From Plantago elongata (lineage: Eukaryota; Streptophyta; Magnoliopsida; Lamiales; Plantaginaceae): a stretch of 24,457 nucleotides of DNA. The notes below the pieces were generated by a model that did not search any database, had not been told where the DNA came from, and worked only from the letters and a program-made list of their open reading frames with translations. Shown one piece after another: positions 11,101-22,125 of this stretch; the stretch's first letter is position 1; every line of letters begins with the position of its first letter. The stretch is from the NCBI GenBank assembly GCA_036897095.1, contig JAYMSP010002413.1, positions 1-24,457 of the forward strand, written 5' to 3'. The position numbers and the translations under genes were made by a program.

Positions 11101-11611
11101 TTTCAAACGTAATCATACTTCCCAAACAGTCTTATTGTAGTTGGTGAACCTTTAAGAAGTTTCTCAAAGTACACACAAAATGGCATGTCCTGGATTGCAG
11201 TTCTAGGACATGTACCAAAGATCCCATGTTTTCGGAAAAGATAACACTTTCTTTTCTATTAGTTAAGTCTAACAAAAATTAACCATTTCAGATTTCACAT
11301 ACAAACCTTAATTTAAAAGGAAAGTTAGAATGATTAATCACATCTTTTGAGAATACTTAGATCATGATCTAAATATCTTTCTTACGGTACTTTTTTTTAG
11401 TGTAGATGAGCCCCTTTCAACAAATAACGATCAGTATAATAGAGTGCGCAACTAGCTAGTTTTGAGAGAACGAACCTGAAATACCAACGTCGTATCCAAA
11501 CATGAGACCTCCCGTGGCAGCCATGATACAAGAGATGATAACTATCGGGGTGATCTTGGCCTCGAACTCAGTGCCGGCACCTGCGGCCGTAGCAAAGCCT
11601 CCTCCCGCCAT
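8108..11611 (-). CDS. STP13: STP13-type hexose/H+ symporter
   Basis: A plasma-membrane monosaccharide-proton symporter of the major facilitator superfamily. Exons in transcript order: 11611-11476, 11072-10750, 9457-9333, 9218-8930, 8797-8108 (TGA). All borders are GT-AG and the frame holds, giving 520 residues (Arabidopsis STP13 has about 526). Landmarks: start [11 protein letters not shown] then [27 protein letters not shown] with Asp41; [14 protein letters not shown] with Cys76; RRLGRR (106-111); [14 protein letters not shown] with Arg141; [52 protein letters not shown]; Cys447 in [22 protein letters not shown]. By comparison with the STP10 structure, Asp41/Arg141 would be the proton-coupling pair and Cys76-Cys447 the lid-domain disulfide. 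No key residue is missing. Family knowledge: STP13 is stress- and ABA-responsive and retrieves apoplastic sugar; wheat Lr67 is an STP13. Orthology is inferred from the near-continuous match to remembered sequence. Confidence 0.95.
9458..10749 (-). other. STP13 intron 2 (1,292 bp)
   Basis: The intron lies between the codons for FANQ and AVPLF. It is AT-rich with no exon visible. A stretch at about 9895-9985 has a different texture: it is more GC-rich, repeats ATTTTAACCCAT with a 35-bp offset, and ends in a CATCCGGCTTCTGAATCTGC-like string. That string, read on the other strand, recalls a dispersed repeat start (GGCGGATTCAG). It may be an old transposon remnant; this is weakly supported. Confidence 0.6.
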
Positions 11612-11755
11612 GACAAGAGGAGCAATGAGTTAGAAATAAGTACTCTTAGAGCGAAGTATGAGAGTGTTTACCACACTAATAAGTTATTTGCAAATTGTGA
11701 GTTACTACAAGTCTAAAAGGTAGTATGATATAACTAGTTTCAAATGCGAAGGGCC

Positions 11756-11766
11756 CTTATATATAG
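11756..11766 (-). promoter_or_regulatory. TATA box of STP13
   Basis: Read on the minus strand the sequence is CTATATATAAG, about 150 bases before the STP13 ATG. With initiation about 30 bases downstream the 5' UTR would be near 115 bases. It is the best TATA match in the upstream 500 bases. Confidence 0.55.
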
Positions 11767-11823
11767 ACTTGACTTAGTTGAGGATCCAGTTTTGTAAAAG
11801 CTTGGTAAACCAAGGACATCTTT

Positions 11824-11831
11824 ACACGTGT
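11824..11831. promoter_or_regulatory. G-box/ABRE-like palindrome upstream of STP13
   Basis: ACACGTGT is a perfect palindrome with the CACGTG G-box core, about 60 bases upstream of the STP13 TATA box. bZIP factors of the ABF class bind such cores, and known STP13 genes respond to ABA and stress, so a functional ABRE is plausible but unproven. W-box matches (TTGACT, near 11769 on the plus strand and near 11903 on the minus strand) flank it. Confidence 0.45.
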
Positions 11832-12980
11832 TAGCTTTCAAATAAGTAACCCCGTTCCGTTTTTCCTCTTTTCTAAGTAGACGGCTGGATATACGTATTA
11901 CAGTCAACTTACGACTCTATGTGTGTTGTTTAGTATCTGTTTGAATTCCACTTTAGCCCCTCTTTTCATTTTTCCTCATCCAAGTATGAATAGTTAAGTA
12001 AATTCGGGCACCTAGTCTTTGCACACTTTCCTGCAGTATGACTTAGAATATGTTCGTATACAAAAGACTTCTCAAATCTCTTAAAAGCTTGTCACATGTT
12101 AGAGTTATAAATTCATATATGATCCTGAGGCGGAATGTCACTCGTACAAGATATTATTATTTCGTGTGGTGATTCTTAAATTTGTTCGAGCTGGCGGATA
12201 ATGCATTTAGCGAATGGATAATGCATAAGCATAAGCCAAGTGACTAGTTTGCATTCAAATTCCACGGGTGACATGCGCTTTTGTTTATATAAAGGGAAAG
12301 TGAACGGATAAACCAGGGAAATCTGGAGAAGTGGAATGAGATATGGCAAAAACTCGTGGTGGACTGGTAGGTATCAAATAAAGTTAGAAAAAACGGATGG
12401 AAATACATGAGGCGGTTTTAGAACCAAATTAATGCTGTAAGAAGCTCCAAGATTACATCAATAAAAAGAGAGGACTGATGTTGACTAACATGGTTAAGTA
12501 CATGCAAACTCGAGAGAAGGTATCTCGCAAAAGTTACTCCGTACGTAGCGTTACTAACATTAATGAAAGATTTGCAACAGAAACTTCAGTTCATATGATC
12601 GCATTGAGCAACTCTGCTGCAAACTGTAAATACTGGGAGTGCATGTAATGCGAATACTGAAAATTGAATAATATTTTTTTAAACGGCAAAAATCTTACCA
12701 ACTAAACCAACTGAAATGTACTTCGTTGTCACTGGAAACTGAATAGTACCCAACTCCAAATTCAATAAATAGTCTATATTAATTATAAAATGTTCGAATT
12801 CTCCAGGGCAGAAGTGCCACACGCCCTCCCGTTCTGTAGTTTTCTAGGGCAACTGAAAATGTGTACGCTTTTCAGGGGGCTTTAATGGTGACATTATACC
12901 CTCAATTACCAGATTCTAATACCTGGTACTAATATTAACTAAAAACGTAAAACTAAACGAGAAAATGAAGCACATATAGA

Positions 12981-15900
12981 TTACTGATCCGAGTCATCGG
13001 AGTGCTTCAGTGACTTGTTCTTCAAGGCAGCTATTTCTCTATCCTGCTGCTTCTTTAGATGCCTTTGTGCGGTTGAGTTCACGATTTTGATAAAAAAGTT
13101 CAATAGCATAAACCAGACCACCGTATTCCATATGAGTGCGAGTGAAAAATCCCATTTCTTGACCTGAAAAAAGTGAATACATAGTACATCTTGAGTTTTA
13201 TTATAAGTTCAGAGGATTTAGGAGGACAAGTCAGAAATCAAAGTACCTCTGTATTTGAAGGTGCATGAGGTTTGGTGACCATATACTTGTCCTTCATGGA
13301 GTGAAGCTTCGCCACTAGGTTTGGTAAGATAGAGTTGAAACCAGGTATAAAGCTAAGCAACCAAAGTAGTTCATTTTCTATCCAGTGAAGAAGTTGGTTA
13401 TTGCACACGGAAATGATGAACACAGTCTGCAGATAATGGAGAACAGATGCATATTCAACGTAAGTTAAGAATATCATATCTCAACGAAATTATATATGAA
13501 AAGCACGTGTCAACCATCTCAAAATAAGGGGACATTCACCCCCGGCCTAGAGGTTCGCTTAGCTTTAAGATTAACAAAATCTTTCTCCATCTAGGTAGGA
13601 AATAATGAGAATCTTGCTTGTGATCATGTGTGGAGATTTTCATTTAGTGGTCAATACTTGTAATAATGTAATAATGTAGGACTGTCTACGATGCATTATT
13701 TGGAATTTTTACATATTCTAATTATTATGATATTTTTGGAACTTCATGATATTATCCTCCGAGAAAGTCAAAAGCTTATAGTGTGGGTTGTTGCTTACCT
13801 GAATATGAGTCTTGATGATTGCTTTTCCAATCATTGTTGCCAGAAAGAACTCCCAGAAAGGAATTCCAAATTGTCCACACATTATACCCGCAAGATCAAA
13901 TAAAGGATTGGGCACCTACAAAAATTCCAATTAAAGATTATAAGAGAAGCAGCACCAATGATTGAATTAACAACATATGGCTCAAAGCAAGGAAATTTGA
14001 TATTGATTAAAGATTTTGGAGTATGGGAACAAACTGAAGCAAGAATTAAGATCGTGAAGAAGTTCAAGTATTGGGCATGTGACAGGAACCAGCGCTTCAT
14101 CTGATTTAGCCGAGTAGAAATAATTCCACTATTTTCATCCGAGGAGCTATCCCATTCTTCCATTGCTTCAACTTTACCTCCAGACAAGCTAGCTGTTTAG
14201 AAACAGAATAAGCGTAAGAGTCATAAGGTGATGAGACAGCCAAGACACTATTTACAGATGAGATATGTTTATACAATCTCCGCTTTCAGTACCCGATTCC
14301 ACCCGGGAGTTTGACTTAGGAAAAAAATTATGCAGAAATAGAAAGTACTGTCATGTCTTCTAATGAATCACATACCTGCTCTTGAAATGAAGTACGGGGG
14401 AAGTTCACCAAGTGCGGTCCCGAGACCCCATAAGATTGCCTCCAACTGGACCTGTGGCAATATGCTAGTAAGGGGAACCCGTACTCCTTGTGAAGATGGA
14501 AACATCGGGGGCCCAAATTCAGCACAATCCTTTCCAAGCCATGACGAGCTTTTCTGGAATTGTATTGTATCATATGGAGCGCTTTTGATGTCAATTCGAC
14601 CACATTGTATGGCTTTTATCGTGAAAAAAGCAATATGAGGTCCCAGATACAGCACAAAAGTATGCAATCCAGATCCTAACAAAATGAGGAAAAAAATTCA
14701 GAATCCGTTCCAGAGTAAAACTTTTTATTTTTATAAGTCACTGTATTCAATTTAGACCGTCTATTATTGATTAACAGGAATGGCTGAGACAAAACACATT
14801 AAATAAGTAAAGTGGCAAGAATAAAGAAAGATACCCAAAGCTTATCTGAAGCCAAAAGTAAGATATTTAAATGACTCAAAATCATATCATAGCTGATGTG
14901 GAGTGTGGAAGCATCGGTCTATTAACTAAATCTAAACCATTTAATACAAAAGGTTACATCGGTAAGATCCATACATGAATTTGTAGTTGTGTAAATATAC
15001 ATCTTTGGGCAGTAGGTATATACTTGGTGCAAATACAAAATATGTTTACCACAAGAAATTTTCAGATATTGCTTCTTCACTGATGAATCGTATTTAAACT
15101 ATTCAATCATTCTTGTCATAAACATAAGCAAATGTATCAAGCACAGACTCGAAGCCAGGTTTCTTACCAAGTCCAATGGAGGATGCAACACCGAGAGCAA
15201 TCCACCACAATCCGAATTGCAAATAGCGTAGAATTTCGTCAACATGCTACATTTTGGACAACAAATAAAAATTGCAAAGATCAGAGTTAAATTCAAAGAC
15301 AGCAATTCAGTTTCATAGACATCATCCTTTGGCCGCATCAAGGTATGTATATCTGAATTTTAATTTCAGAACGAGAGTGGTGATCAAGAATAATTGAAGA
15401 ATCATAAGATTAACTTTTCCAATTACCTTATCGTGAGGACCATCAACAGTAACAAGTAGAACCCCGACAATCGCAACAATGCAAGTCAATAGCATAAGCC
15501 ATCCACGATGAGATAAAATATATTTTATAGATTTTGTGATATATTGCCCAACAGCCAAACCAAAAAGCTTTGATGTCTTCAGAGGCTGTGAGGTTAGGGA
15601 TAAAGAGTCTAATTCCAGCTGATGTTTTACACGTAGTCCTGCAACGAAATTTGCCAATAGAGGAAATCATGGATCTCTGGGCTGACTTAAGAATAATCAC
15701 ACAGCTTGGCATAACCAATTCATTCCAATATTGACAGGACAACATAGACAACATTGCATCTTGAACATATATTTCCAGCTACATGTTTGCCAAATATTAT
15801 TGCTCAGTGTGGCCTTAACTGATAATATCAACTTACACACTGATGGAGACCTTAAAATGGGAATGCCAGTAATATGTTTCAAAATTAAGTTAATGCACAC

Positions 15901-17477
15901 GTTAATTTTTTCCACTGGAAATGTGCATAAGAATCAATCTCATCTCTGACAAGAAAAAAATTATATACAGCAGCATATATTGAACATTAATTGGGAAGCA
16001 ACATGTACATGTTCAGTTTCCATGCTACAATACATATAGCTACCAATCTGCAGTGTCCAGGAACCATAGTGGCATAGTAACTAAAAAGCAACACTAAAGG
16101 GGCAAAAAGAAAATGAACGTAAAAGAAAAGTAGATCAATGTACAGGTTTGCAATCTTTAGTCTAGAATTCCTCATGTTGATAGGTATAAAGATACCCAAT
16201 GCTGAATGGTTATGCTACCTTTAGATCTAACGACCTTTTGTATTTCCTGGGTTCTAATAAACCGCCATGATCTTATTCAAAAAACTTTTAGAAAAAAAAA
16301 AAGGCCCCATACTCGTTTATTTCGGAAACAAAGATTAATTGAAGAAATATAGAGCACAATGCCTTATCAAGTTTAAGCTATATTTCCATCGAATTAAATT
16401 TCATACTTTAGATAGTTCCCTGATCAAAGAATTTTCCTGATGTATCTGCTTACATATAGTACATAGCCAAACTGTAGCTTTGGCTAATGAAATTCAATCT
16501 ATCCACAATCTGGGACATAATATTTGCCAGAAATACAAAAGAAACTACCCTAAAGACACAACAAATAACAGGCAGTTCAGTATCAGGGCCAAACATCAAC
16601 CTTGATGAAAACAGTTTCATAAAAATTTCCAGTTCTCCAAGAATAAACCACAGCAGATAAATTTCCAAATCACCACTGAGCAGAAAGCTTAAAGAGCTCA
16701 CTGTGGACATCACATTACATCCAGGTTGCTGAATGAGAATTGAATGTTTCCGAAAAACGGAAGCAGCTATCTATCTAACCCCACATTCAGGTGGCATTTA
16801 CCTAGACAGCTTATACGAATTATGAAACAATGAATAGAAAAACTGAACTCCCAAATTTTGACGTCACAAAACAGCCACTGCTAGTCAATCAACGTGAATC
16901 AATTGGCTCAGACCTATTTTAATTCAGTCTAACATTCACATGAATCAATGAGAAACATCTCCTAATTCCAAAGCAATGCAACCAATCTTACTACAGACAC
17001 GAATGACACAAAACTATCAACCGAAGATGAAGTCTTTCACTGATCCACACCTTATCAGCTCAAAAATTCATACTTTTAATCGCTCAAACAGATTCAGCTT
17101 CAAAATAAAGCCATTGACAACTAAATAGCTAATCACCGATACAAAATCAGGAATAAAAATAGTTAAAGGCAAACAAATTGAATCACAAAAGTAGGAGATT
17201 AAGTAACAAATCAAGTATTTACTTACTTAATAACCTTCAGCAATAAGCATACAGAACCATAAACAAGCAATTACAAATTCCAAACATAAACAAGTTCAAT
17301 TCTTTAACCAAAAAAAGGCCACAAAATTTGATCTTTAGAAACATAATCCTAAAAACACAGAAACGTTGATATCCACAGCAACAAAAAATTATTAAAAAAA
17401 AAAAACGTACCCGAGATCGACATCCCTCCTCGGTCGCCAGAATTTTTATGCGAATTGGATTTTTTCTTGGAACCCAT
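12981..17477 (-). CDS. KMS1/VMP1-like ER membrane protein (VTT/DedA family)
   Basis: A plant homologue of vacuole membrane protein 1 (KMS1/KMS2, 'Killing Me Slowly'), a multipass early-secretory-pathway protein; VMP1 relatives are linked to lipid scrambling, autophagy and ER-Golgi integrity. Exons in transcript order: 17477-17411, 15638-15427, 15246-15168, 14675-14376, 14192-14035, 13915-13799, 13426-13247, 13163-12981 (TAA). The frame closes at every GT-AG junction, giving 431 residues. The N-terminus ([18 protein letters not shown]) is basic and soluble. A first membrane segment is at about 68-87. Conserved blocks: [70 protein letters not shown], the VTT-core [20 protein letters not shown], and [14 protein letters not shown] last hydrophobic segment lies in exon 8, before a charged tail ending DDSDQ. 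No lesion was seen. KMS1 versus KMS2 cannot be decided. Confidence 0.94.
13427..13798 (-). other. KMS intron 6 (372 bp)
   Basis: AT-rich intron with clean borders (GTAAGC to CTGCAG on the minus strand). Nothing else is recognised in it. Confidence 0.8.
14676..15167 (-). other. KMS intron 3 (492 bp)
   Basis: AT-rich intron splitting a Gly codon in [10 protein letters not shown]. No exon, repeat or RNA gene is recognised in it. Confidence 0.8.
15639..17410 (-). other. KMS intron 1 (1,772 bp)
   Basis: A long first intron after a 67-base coding exon. It is AT-rich and contains only short unsupported reading frames on both strands. Long first introns in plants often carry expression-enhancing signals, but none can be singled out here. 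Confidence 0.75.
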
Positions 17478-18090
17478 TATCGCTAAACTCTTTCTAATAC
17501 AATCACCAGGAAAAACACATTCTCCAAATCAATTGCTTGTTTTCTAAGATAAACAAACAAAATACTGTTAAATTGGTGAAAATAAGAAACGGGTTGTGTA
17601 AATCTGGATTGTGATTATTCAGATTAACAAAAAGATGATTTTTTTAGTGAGATCTGACGAGCATGAGCAATTGAGCACCAAAGGTAGGTGCGATGAAAAT
17701 CTATTTTATCTAGGTCCCTTCTCATTTTGATCTACCAATTTATTATTTTATATATTGTAGAGCAAGTTATCTCTCTGTAGAAATAAAATAATAACCAATA
17801 TCCTTATTTATATTTTTATTATTATATTCGTTCCCCTCTCCGATGAGTAATGGCAAATAAGTAATGTTTCTTAGTTTCAGATTTTGTTTGGAGAACATTT
17901 GCTAGGAATAAAAAATGAATATATCACATATTTTTTAATTTAAATATAATATTCAAAATTATTACGAAAGCATATTTTTGATCCAAGCTTAACTTTACTC
18001 ATAGTTCTCATACTTAATAACAAGCACCGAAATTTATTACTCAGTATATAATTATTAGGATATTATTAATGTCATTTTCAAAGTTGGGCT
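17478..18090. other. KMS upstream region
   Basis: This contains the 5' leader and promoter of the KMS gene (transcribed leftward) and AT-rich spacer to the LINE remnant. A minus-strand TATATAAAA-like stretch lies near 17743-17756, roughly 270 bases upstream of the ATG and rather far for a core promoter. No gene is seen. Confidence 0.5.
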
Positions 18091-20370
18091 TCAAAAGAAA
18101 TTACTAATAGATTGAAGTCTCATAAGTCTAACATTATTTTTAAAATTCAATCTGCTTTGGTACCAAATAGATTAATTACTAATAATGTCTTTGAAAAAGT
18201 ATGAAGTAAAAGAGCAATAATTATTTTATGACTTCAAAGTTATATATGAATAAGGCATATGACTGAGTCGAGTGGCCCTTTCTTGAGAGAGTGTTGAGGA
18301 GATTAAGATTTGATCACCATTTTATGGAGCTGGTTATGTTTTGTTTGCGTACAACTCACTACTCTTTTATACTAAGTGGTAAACCTCTAGATCCAATTCA
18401 TTCGGAGAAGGGAGTCTGGTAGGGGATTGTCTTTCCCCTTATATTATTTTTGTATGTGTGTAGGCTTTTAGTTTATTTATGAGACGAGATTTGGTTGGGG
18501 TGGTTGTCAGTTGTGACCCGTAGTGCACCATGCATGCATTCTCATCTTCTTCTTTTTGCAGAGGACGCACTCTTATTTTTTGATAAGCAATTGTGGGGGT
18601 TGCCCATGCGATTTCTGATATATTTCATAGGAATTTTTTGCTTCAGGATAAGTAATAAATCTTAAGAAGTCTATTGTGGTCTTTAGTCGTAAAACTCTTA
18701 GGGAAAGGGTAGAAGAGATAAGAGGGTCGCTTATGCTAGGATAGTGGAAAATTTTGATAGATACATTGGGCTTCCTACGTAGATGGATAAGTTGAAGAAA
18801 CAAGTATTTTGTTGGCTTAGAGAACAAATCTAGAATAAAGCTCATGGATTTAAAGGAAATTCCCTTCTACATTTGGAAAAGAAGTTTTCAATTAGGCGGT
18901 GGCACAATCCATTCACACGTATGTTATAAATTGTTTCAAGCTTCCGTATTATCTTATCCTAAAACTTGAGTCGATAACAAAAGACAAAATTCATTAGGTT
19001 AATTGGTACACTTTATGTGTGGAAGTAAACGTAAATTATTATTTTTTTGAGGGGGGGGGGGGGGGGGGAGGTTTCGAGATATTTGATCATTTAACCTTGT
19101 GATGCTAGGGAAGCAAGTGTTGAGGATTATTCAATCCCTTCATTCTCTTCTAAGTAAGGTATTCAAGCTGAGTATTTCTCGGATTACGATGTTCTAGATG
19201 CCCTATCCAAATTCGATGCTACATTTTGTTGGAAGAGTTAATGCTATCGAGCTGGTCCGTAAAGGGAATAGGTGAAGAGTGGGAAATTGTCATCATATTA
19301 GTGTTTTGAGAGGAAAACTGAATCCCTGGAGATTATGTGTTGCGGCCCATTACACCATATTTATATGAACTAGAACCTTTGGCCATTTCTAGTTTGATAG
19401 ATTAAGTTATTGATGTTTGGGATGTTAATATTTTTAATATGTTGTCCTGGCTTATTGGCGTTGCTAATATTTTGAAAATACTTGTTACCAGTGTAAAGTA
19501 AATGCTAGAGGCTTTTGAATCTGGCACTATACCAAGTTCGTGGTTTATTTAGTTCGTTTAGGTACTATCTATCTAGGGACATCATACACCGAACAAGTGG
19601 ACCCATCAACGTTAATGGGATGAACTAGGTTTTGTGTGGAAGATGAATATGTCGAATAGCATTAAATTGTTTTGTGGTGAGTCTTAAGAAAATGCTATAC
19701 ATTTTTTAGCAAATCTTAGGAGAATGCATTTGGTTCAACATGATATTTGTCTCGAGTGTCGTGGTGGAGCTAAAACTTTAATGGATATCTTGTCAGAATA
19801 TTAATATGCTCGTATCCTTTGGATTGTTTTCAATATACTCATAATTAGATTCATACAAGGGGAACTGGATATCTGGTAAGTATCATATCTACTCTAATTA
19901 CAAGCAATAATTTTTCATGACTTTGAGAAGTTCGGGAACTCATGCTTGATAACCGGGCAAACAAAACAAAGAAGTTCACAGTGACAAGGTTATGCTGCAT
20001 AAGACGCTCACGCTTTATTGAGCGGTACATCCATTGATTCAAAGAGGCTAGAATCCATTTCACTCATCCTAGCCCATTGGAAGTACATAGTGCATATTGG
20101 ATTCCACCAAGTAACAATGTGGTGAAATTTAAATTTGATGCTTCAAGAAATAAAATTTCATCTTTTGCGGGATTGGGATTGGGAGTGGTGTCATGAGAAT
20201 ATAAAGTGTTAGCTTTGCGTCGGAAGAGGGTCAATATCATATTCAACCTAGAATTTGCATAAGCTTTAGTCGTTCGACGGGCATCGTCGATACTTGATAG
20301 CCATAGAGTTAAACTACTGACAGGTCTGCGTTGAAGGAGATTGCCAATTCGGTTAGACGGTGAAGAGGTG
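18090..20370 (+). pseudogene. Decayed L1-type LINE ORF2 (RT, zf-RVT, RNase H)
   Basis: Remnant of a non-LTR retrotransposon polyprotein, read across frames. Reverse-transcriptase blocks: KEITNRLKSHKSNI and IQSALVPNRLITNN from 18094; KAYD-stop-VEWPFLERVLRRLRF from 18252; YSFILSGKPLDPIH near 18362; the catalytic box as FAEDALLFF at 18555-18581 (family FADD); AVAQSIHTYVINCFKLP near 18893. A zf-RVT-like block follows: IKLFCGE near 19665 and ANLRRMHLVQHDICLEC near 19710. Then a plant-LINE RNase H start near 20080 (YWIPPSNNVVKFKFDAS), keeping a catalytic-type Asp at 20136-20138. The many stops (TGA 18264-18266, TAG 18420-18422 and others) and frame changes make it non-functional. The upstream endonuclease domain is not seen, so the copy looks 5'-truncated, as many LINEs are. 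The ends are approximate. Confidence 0.85.
19051..19068 (+). repeat. 18-base poly-G run
   Basis: An uninterrupted run of 18 G lies inside the LINE remnant, after a T-rich stretch. It could be real or a length artefact; such runs are prone to sequencing error. Confidence 0.9.
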
Positions 20371-21203
20371 TCAAACAACTCAGTGGTCCAGTTAGATGGC
20401 ACCGACATTGGTTCGGGACTGAAGTGGTTCATCGAAGCCGCGAGATAATAACCGTAGTGGAACGTTCTATCCATCAGTGAAGGGCTTTGATGACAAGATC
20501 CAGAGAGATCAGAAGCGAGAATACTGACATGAGTAACAAAAAGAACCTGTGAAAAACGGGATCGCCTGCAACTGGAGGTTTTCTGAGTTCAGTGAATCTG
20601 CGTAGAGTGAATCGGTCCCTAAGGAAGGCACTGAACAGACTATCAATGGGTATACATGAGTGACGAGGCCACTTGATGACTACTGAACTAAGCCCCTACC
20701 AATATTAACTCTAAGTCATACGAAGCTGATAGGCGTCGACTAGGCATTTCCAAGAAACAACTGCAAAATGATTTTAGGATTGAATATTCACTTATAACCT
20801 ACGTGTTTTCAACTAGATTTTGATATAATTGTTGCATTGCGTGTGTGATCTTTATAACTTAGATTTTGATTGTTTCAAAGATACTTGAATATATTAAACT
20901 ATGCAAACATATAGTTTTCTAGGGTTCAAACCTCCAGTAGATCTCTGGAAGTGAATTTAGTTTTTATAATTCCTTACTCTTTGAGTGGATATTTTCCTTA
21001 AGTCTTGATAGGTATACTTATATATCTTTCACAAACCATCTATGTATTTAAAGTTTTTATTTAGCGGCTTTGATTATTAAGTTCGTTTGCAAGTTAATAT
21101 TAGACACTATTAAACGAACATTGATATCAACAGTTTTGTTAACAAGATAAAGTACAAGTCCAAAATGGAACATGATGGGAGTACTAAGAGGTAACTACAA
21201 CAT
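20371..21203. other. Unassigned DNA between two LINE remnants
   Basis: About 830 bases with no recognised gene or domain. The left half is more GC-rich than its surroundings (to about 20770) and the right half is AT-rich. It may contain LINE 3' tail sequence or an unrecognised insertion. No poly-A tail or clear target-site duplication separates the two LINE fragments. Confidence 0.5.
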
Positions 21204-22125
21204 GTGATAATGCGAAGTAGTTGTACTGTTAAAAAAAAATTCTCTATGCTTCCAAACTCTTCTAGTTTACTCCCTGGTTCTTCTAGCTCCCATAGGCTAG
21301 AACCACCGCCTAATCCCCCCGGATATCAGCCAATCCCACCAGTTCCCTCTTACAGATATATAAACAATTGCGATCAACAGGAATCTCCTAGAGTTTCCTT
21401 CAAGGAAAAACTTCAAAGCTCTACCAATCATCGTTATTTTGACGAATGGTTCGTGTCGATTGGAAAGTTGCCGGCCTTGGAGGATTACATTAGTGCAACA
21501 CCAATTAGCAATACCATTCCTTTTATTACGTTTTTTGAGGAACAACTTCAAGTCTTTGCAGAGCCTTGGTCCCGGGCGTTACCTATTCGGACAGTGGGTA
21601 TTACGAGAATGATAACTCAAATTGAGAAGCATCTCAGGTGAGTGTGGAAGTTATCTGGCAATATTCAAGTTACTCCTCTGGGCAAAGGTTTCTACGTAGT
21701 CTCGCTTTCCCACGAGGTGGACTATGATAAGGCGTCGGCAGGAGGGCCCTGGTTTCTGTTTGATAGTCATCTCGCTGTTCAAAAATGGAGATTAGGCTTT
21801 GATCCCCTTAAGGATAATATCCTAAATATGGTCCTATGGGTGCAGTTGCTAGAATTGTCGGTTGAACTCTACCATCCAAAAGCTCTATATAAAATTGGTT
21901 GCTTACTGGGTAAGTCAATCAAACTTGATAGCAATACTACGTCGGAAATACGAGGAAGATATGCTCGGATATGTATTGACGTGGATGTGAGCTCACCTTT
22001 GATTCCTAAAATTCAAGTGGGGTAGCAGAATTCAATCTGTCATATATGAATTGAAGGGAGCTTTCTATTATACTTGTGGTCGTGTGAGTCATATTGCAGA
22101 AACTTGTGCTAAACAGAGTCAAGGG
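21204..22125 (+). pseudogene. LINE ORF1-type DUF4283/zinc-knuckle remnant
   Basis: A gag-like nucleic-acid-binding protein of plant L1-type LINEs. A proline/serine-rich N-terminus is followed by a DUF4283-like domain, recognisable from WKLSGNIQVTPLGKGFYVV, WFLFDSHLAVQKWRLGFDP, ELYHPKALYKIGCLLGK and YARICIDVDVSSPL. Then come RIQSVIYELKGAFYYTCGR and the rest of a CCHC knuckle (VSHIAETC). Lesions: an in-frame TGA at 21639-21641, a +/-1 frame change near 22020 before the knuckle, and the first knuckle Cys replaced by Tyr (YYTC for the usual CFSC). It is cut off at 22125 by the LTR-like sequence beginning TGTAACGACC. In L1 elements ORF1 precedes ORF2, but here it follows the ORF2 remnant, so the two probably come from separate insertions. 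Confidence 0.8.

Larger units (their letters stand above)
11612..12980. other. STP13 upstream region and KMS 3' flank
   Basis: This is 1,369 bp with no recognisable gene. The part nearest STP13 holds its putative core promoter; the far end is the 3' flank of the KMS gene. A plus-strand mini-frame at about 12344 (MAKTRGGLVGIK then stop) is too short to support. No transposon was identified. Confidence 0.6.

Noticed and set aside
12344..12382. Mini-frame MAKTRGGLVGIK with a donor-like GTAGGT and a TATATAAA upstream
   Set aside because: Twelve codons with no continuation found in the following kilobase. The resemblance to other plant N-termini is too weak to call a gene.
14376..14675. Plus-strand frame of 91 residues over a KMS exon
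   Set aside because: It is the antisense shadow of the conserved KMS exon 4.
20064..20474. 136-residue minus-strand frame
   Set aside because: It is antisense to the LINE RNase H remnant, which has the recognisable plus-strand motif. No domain is visible on the minus strand.
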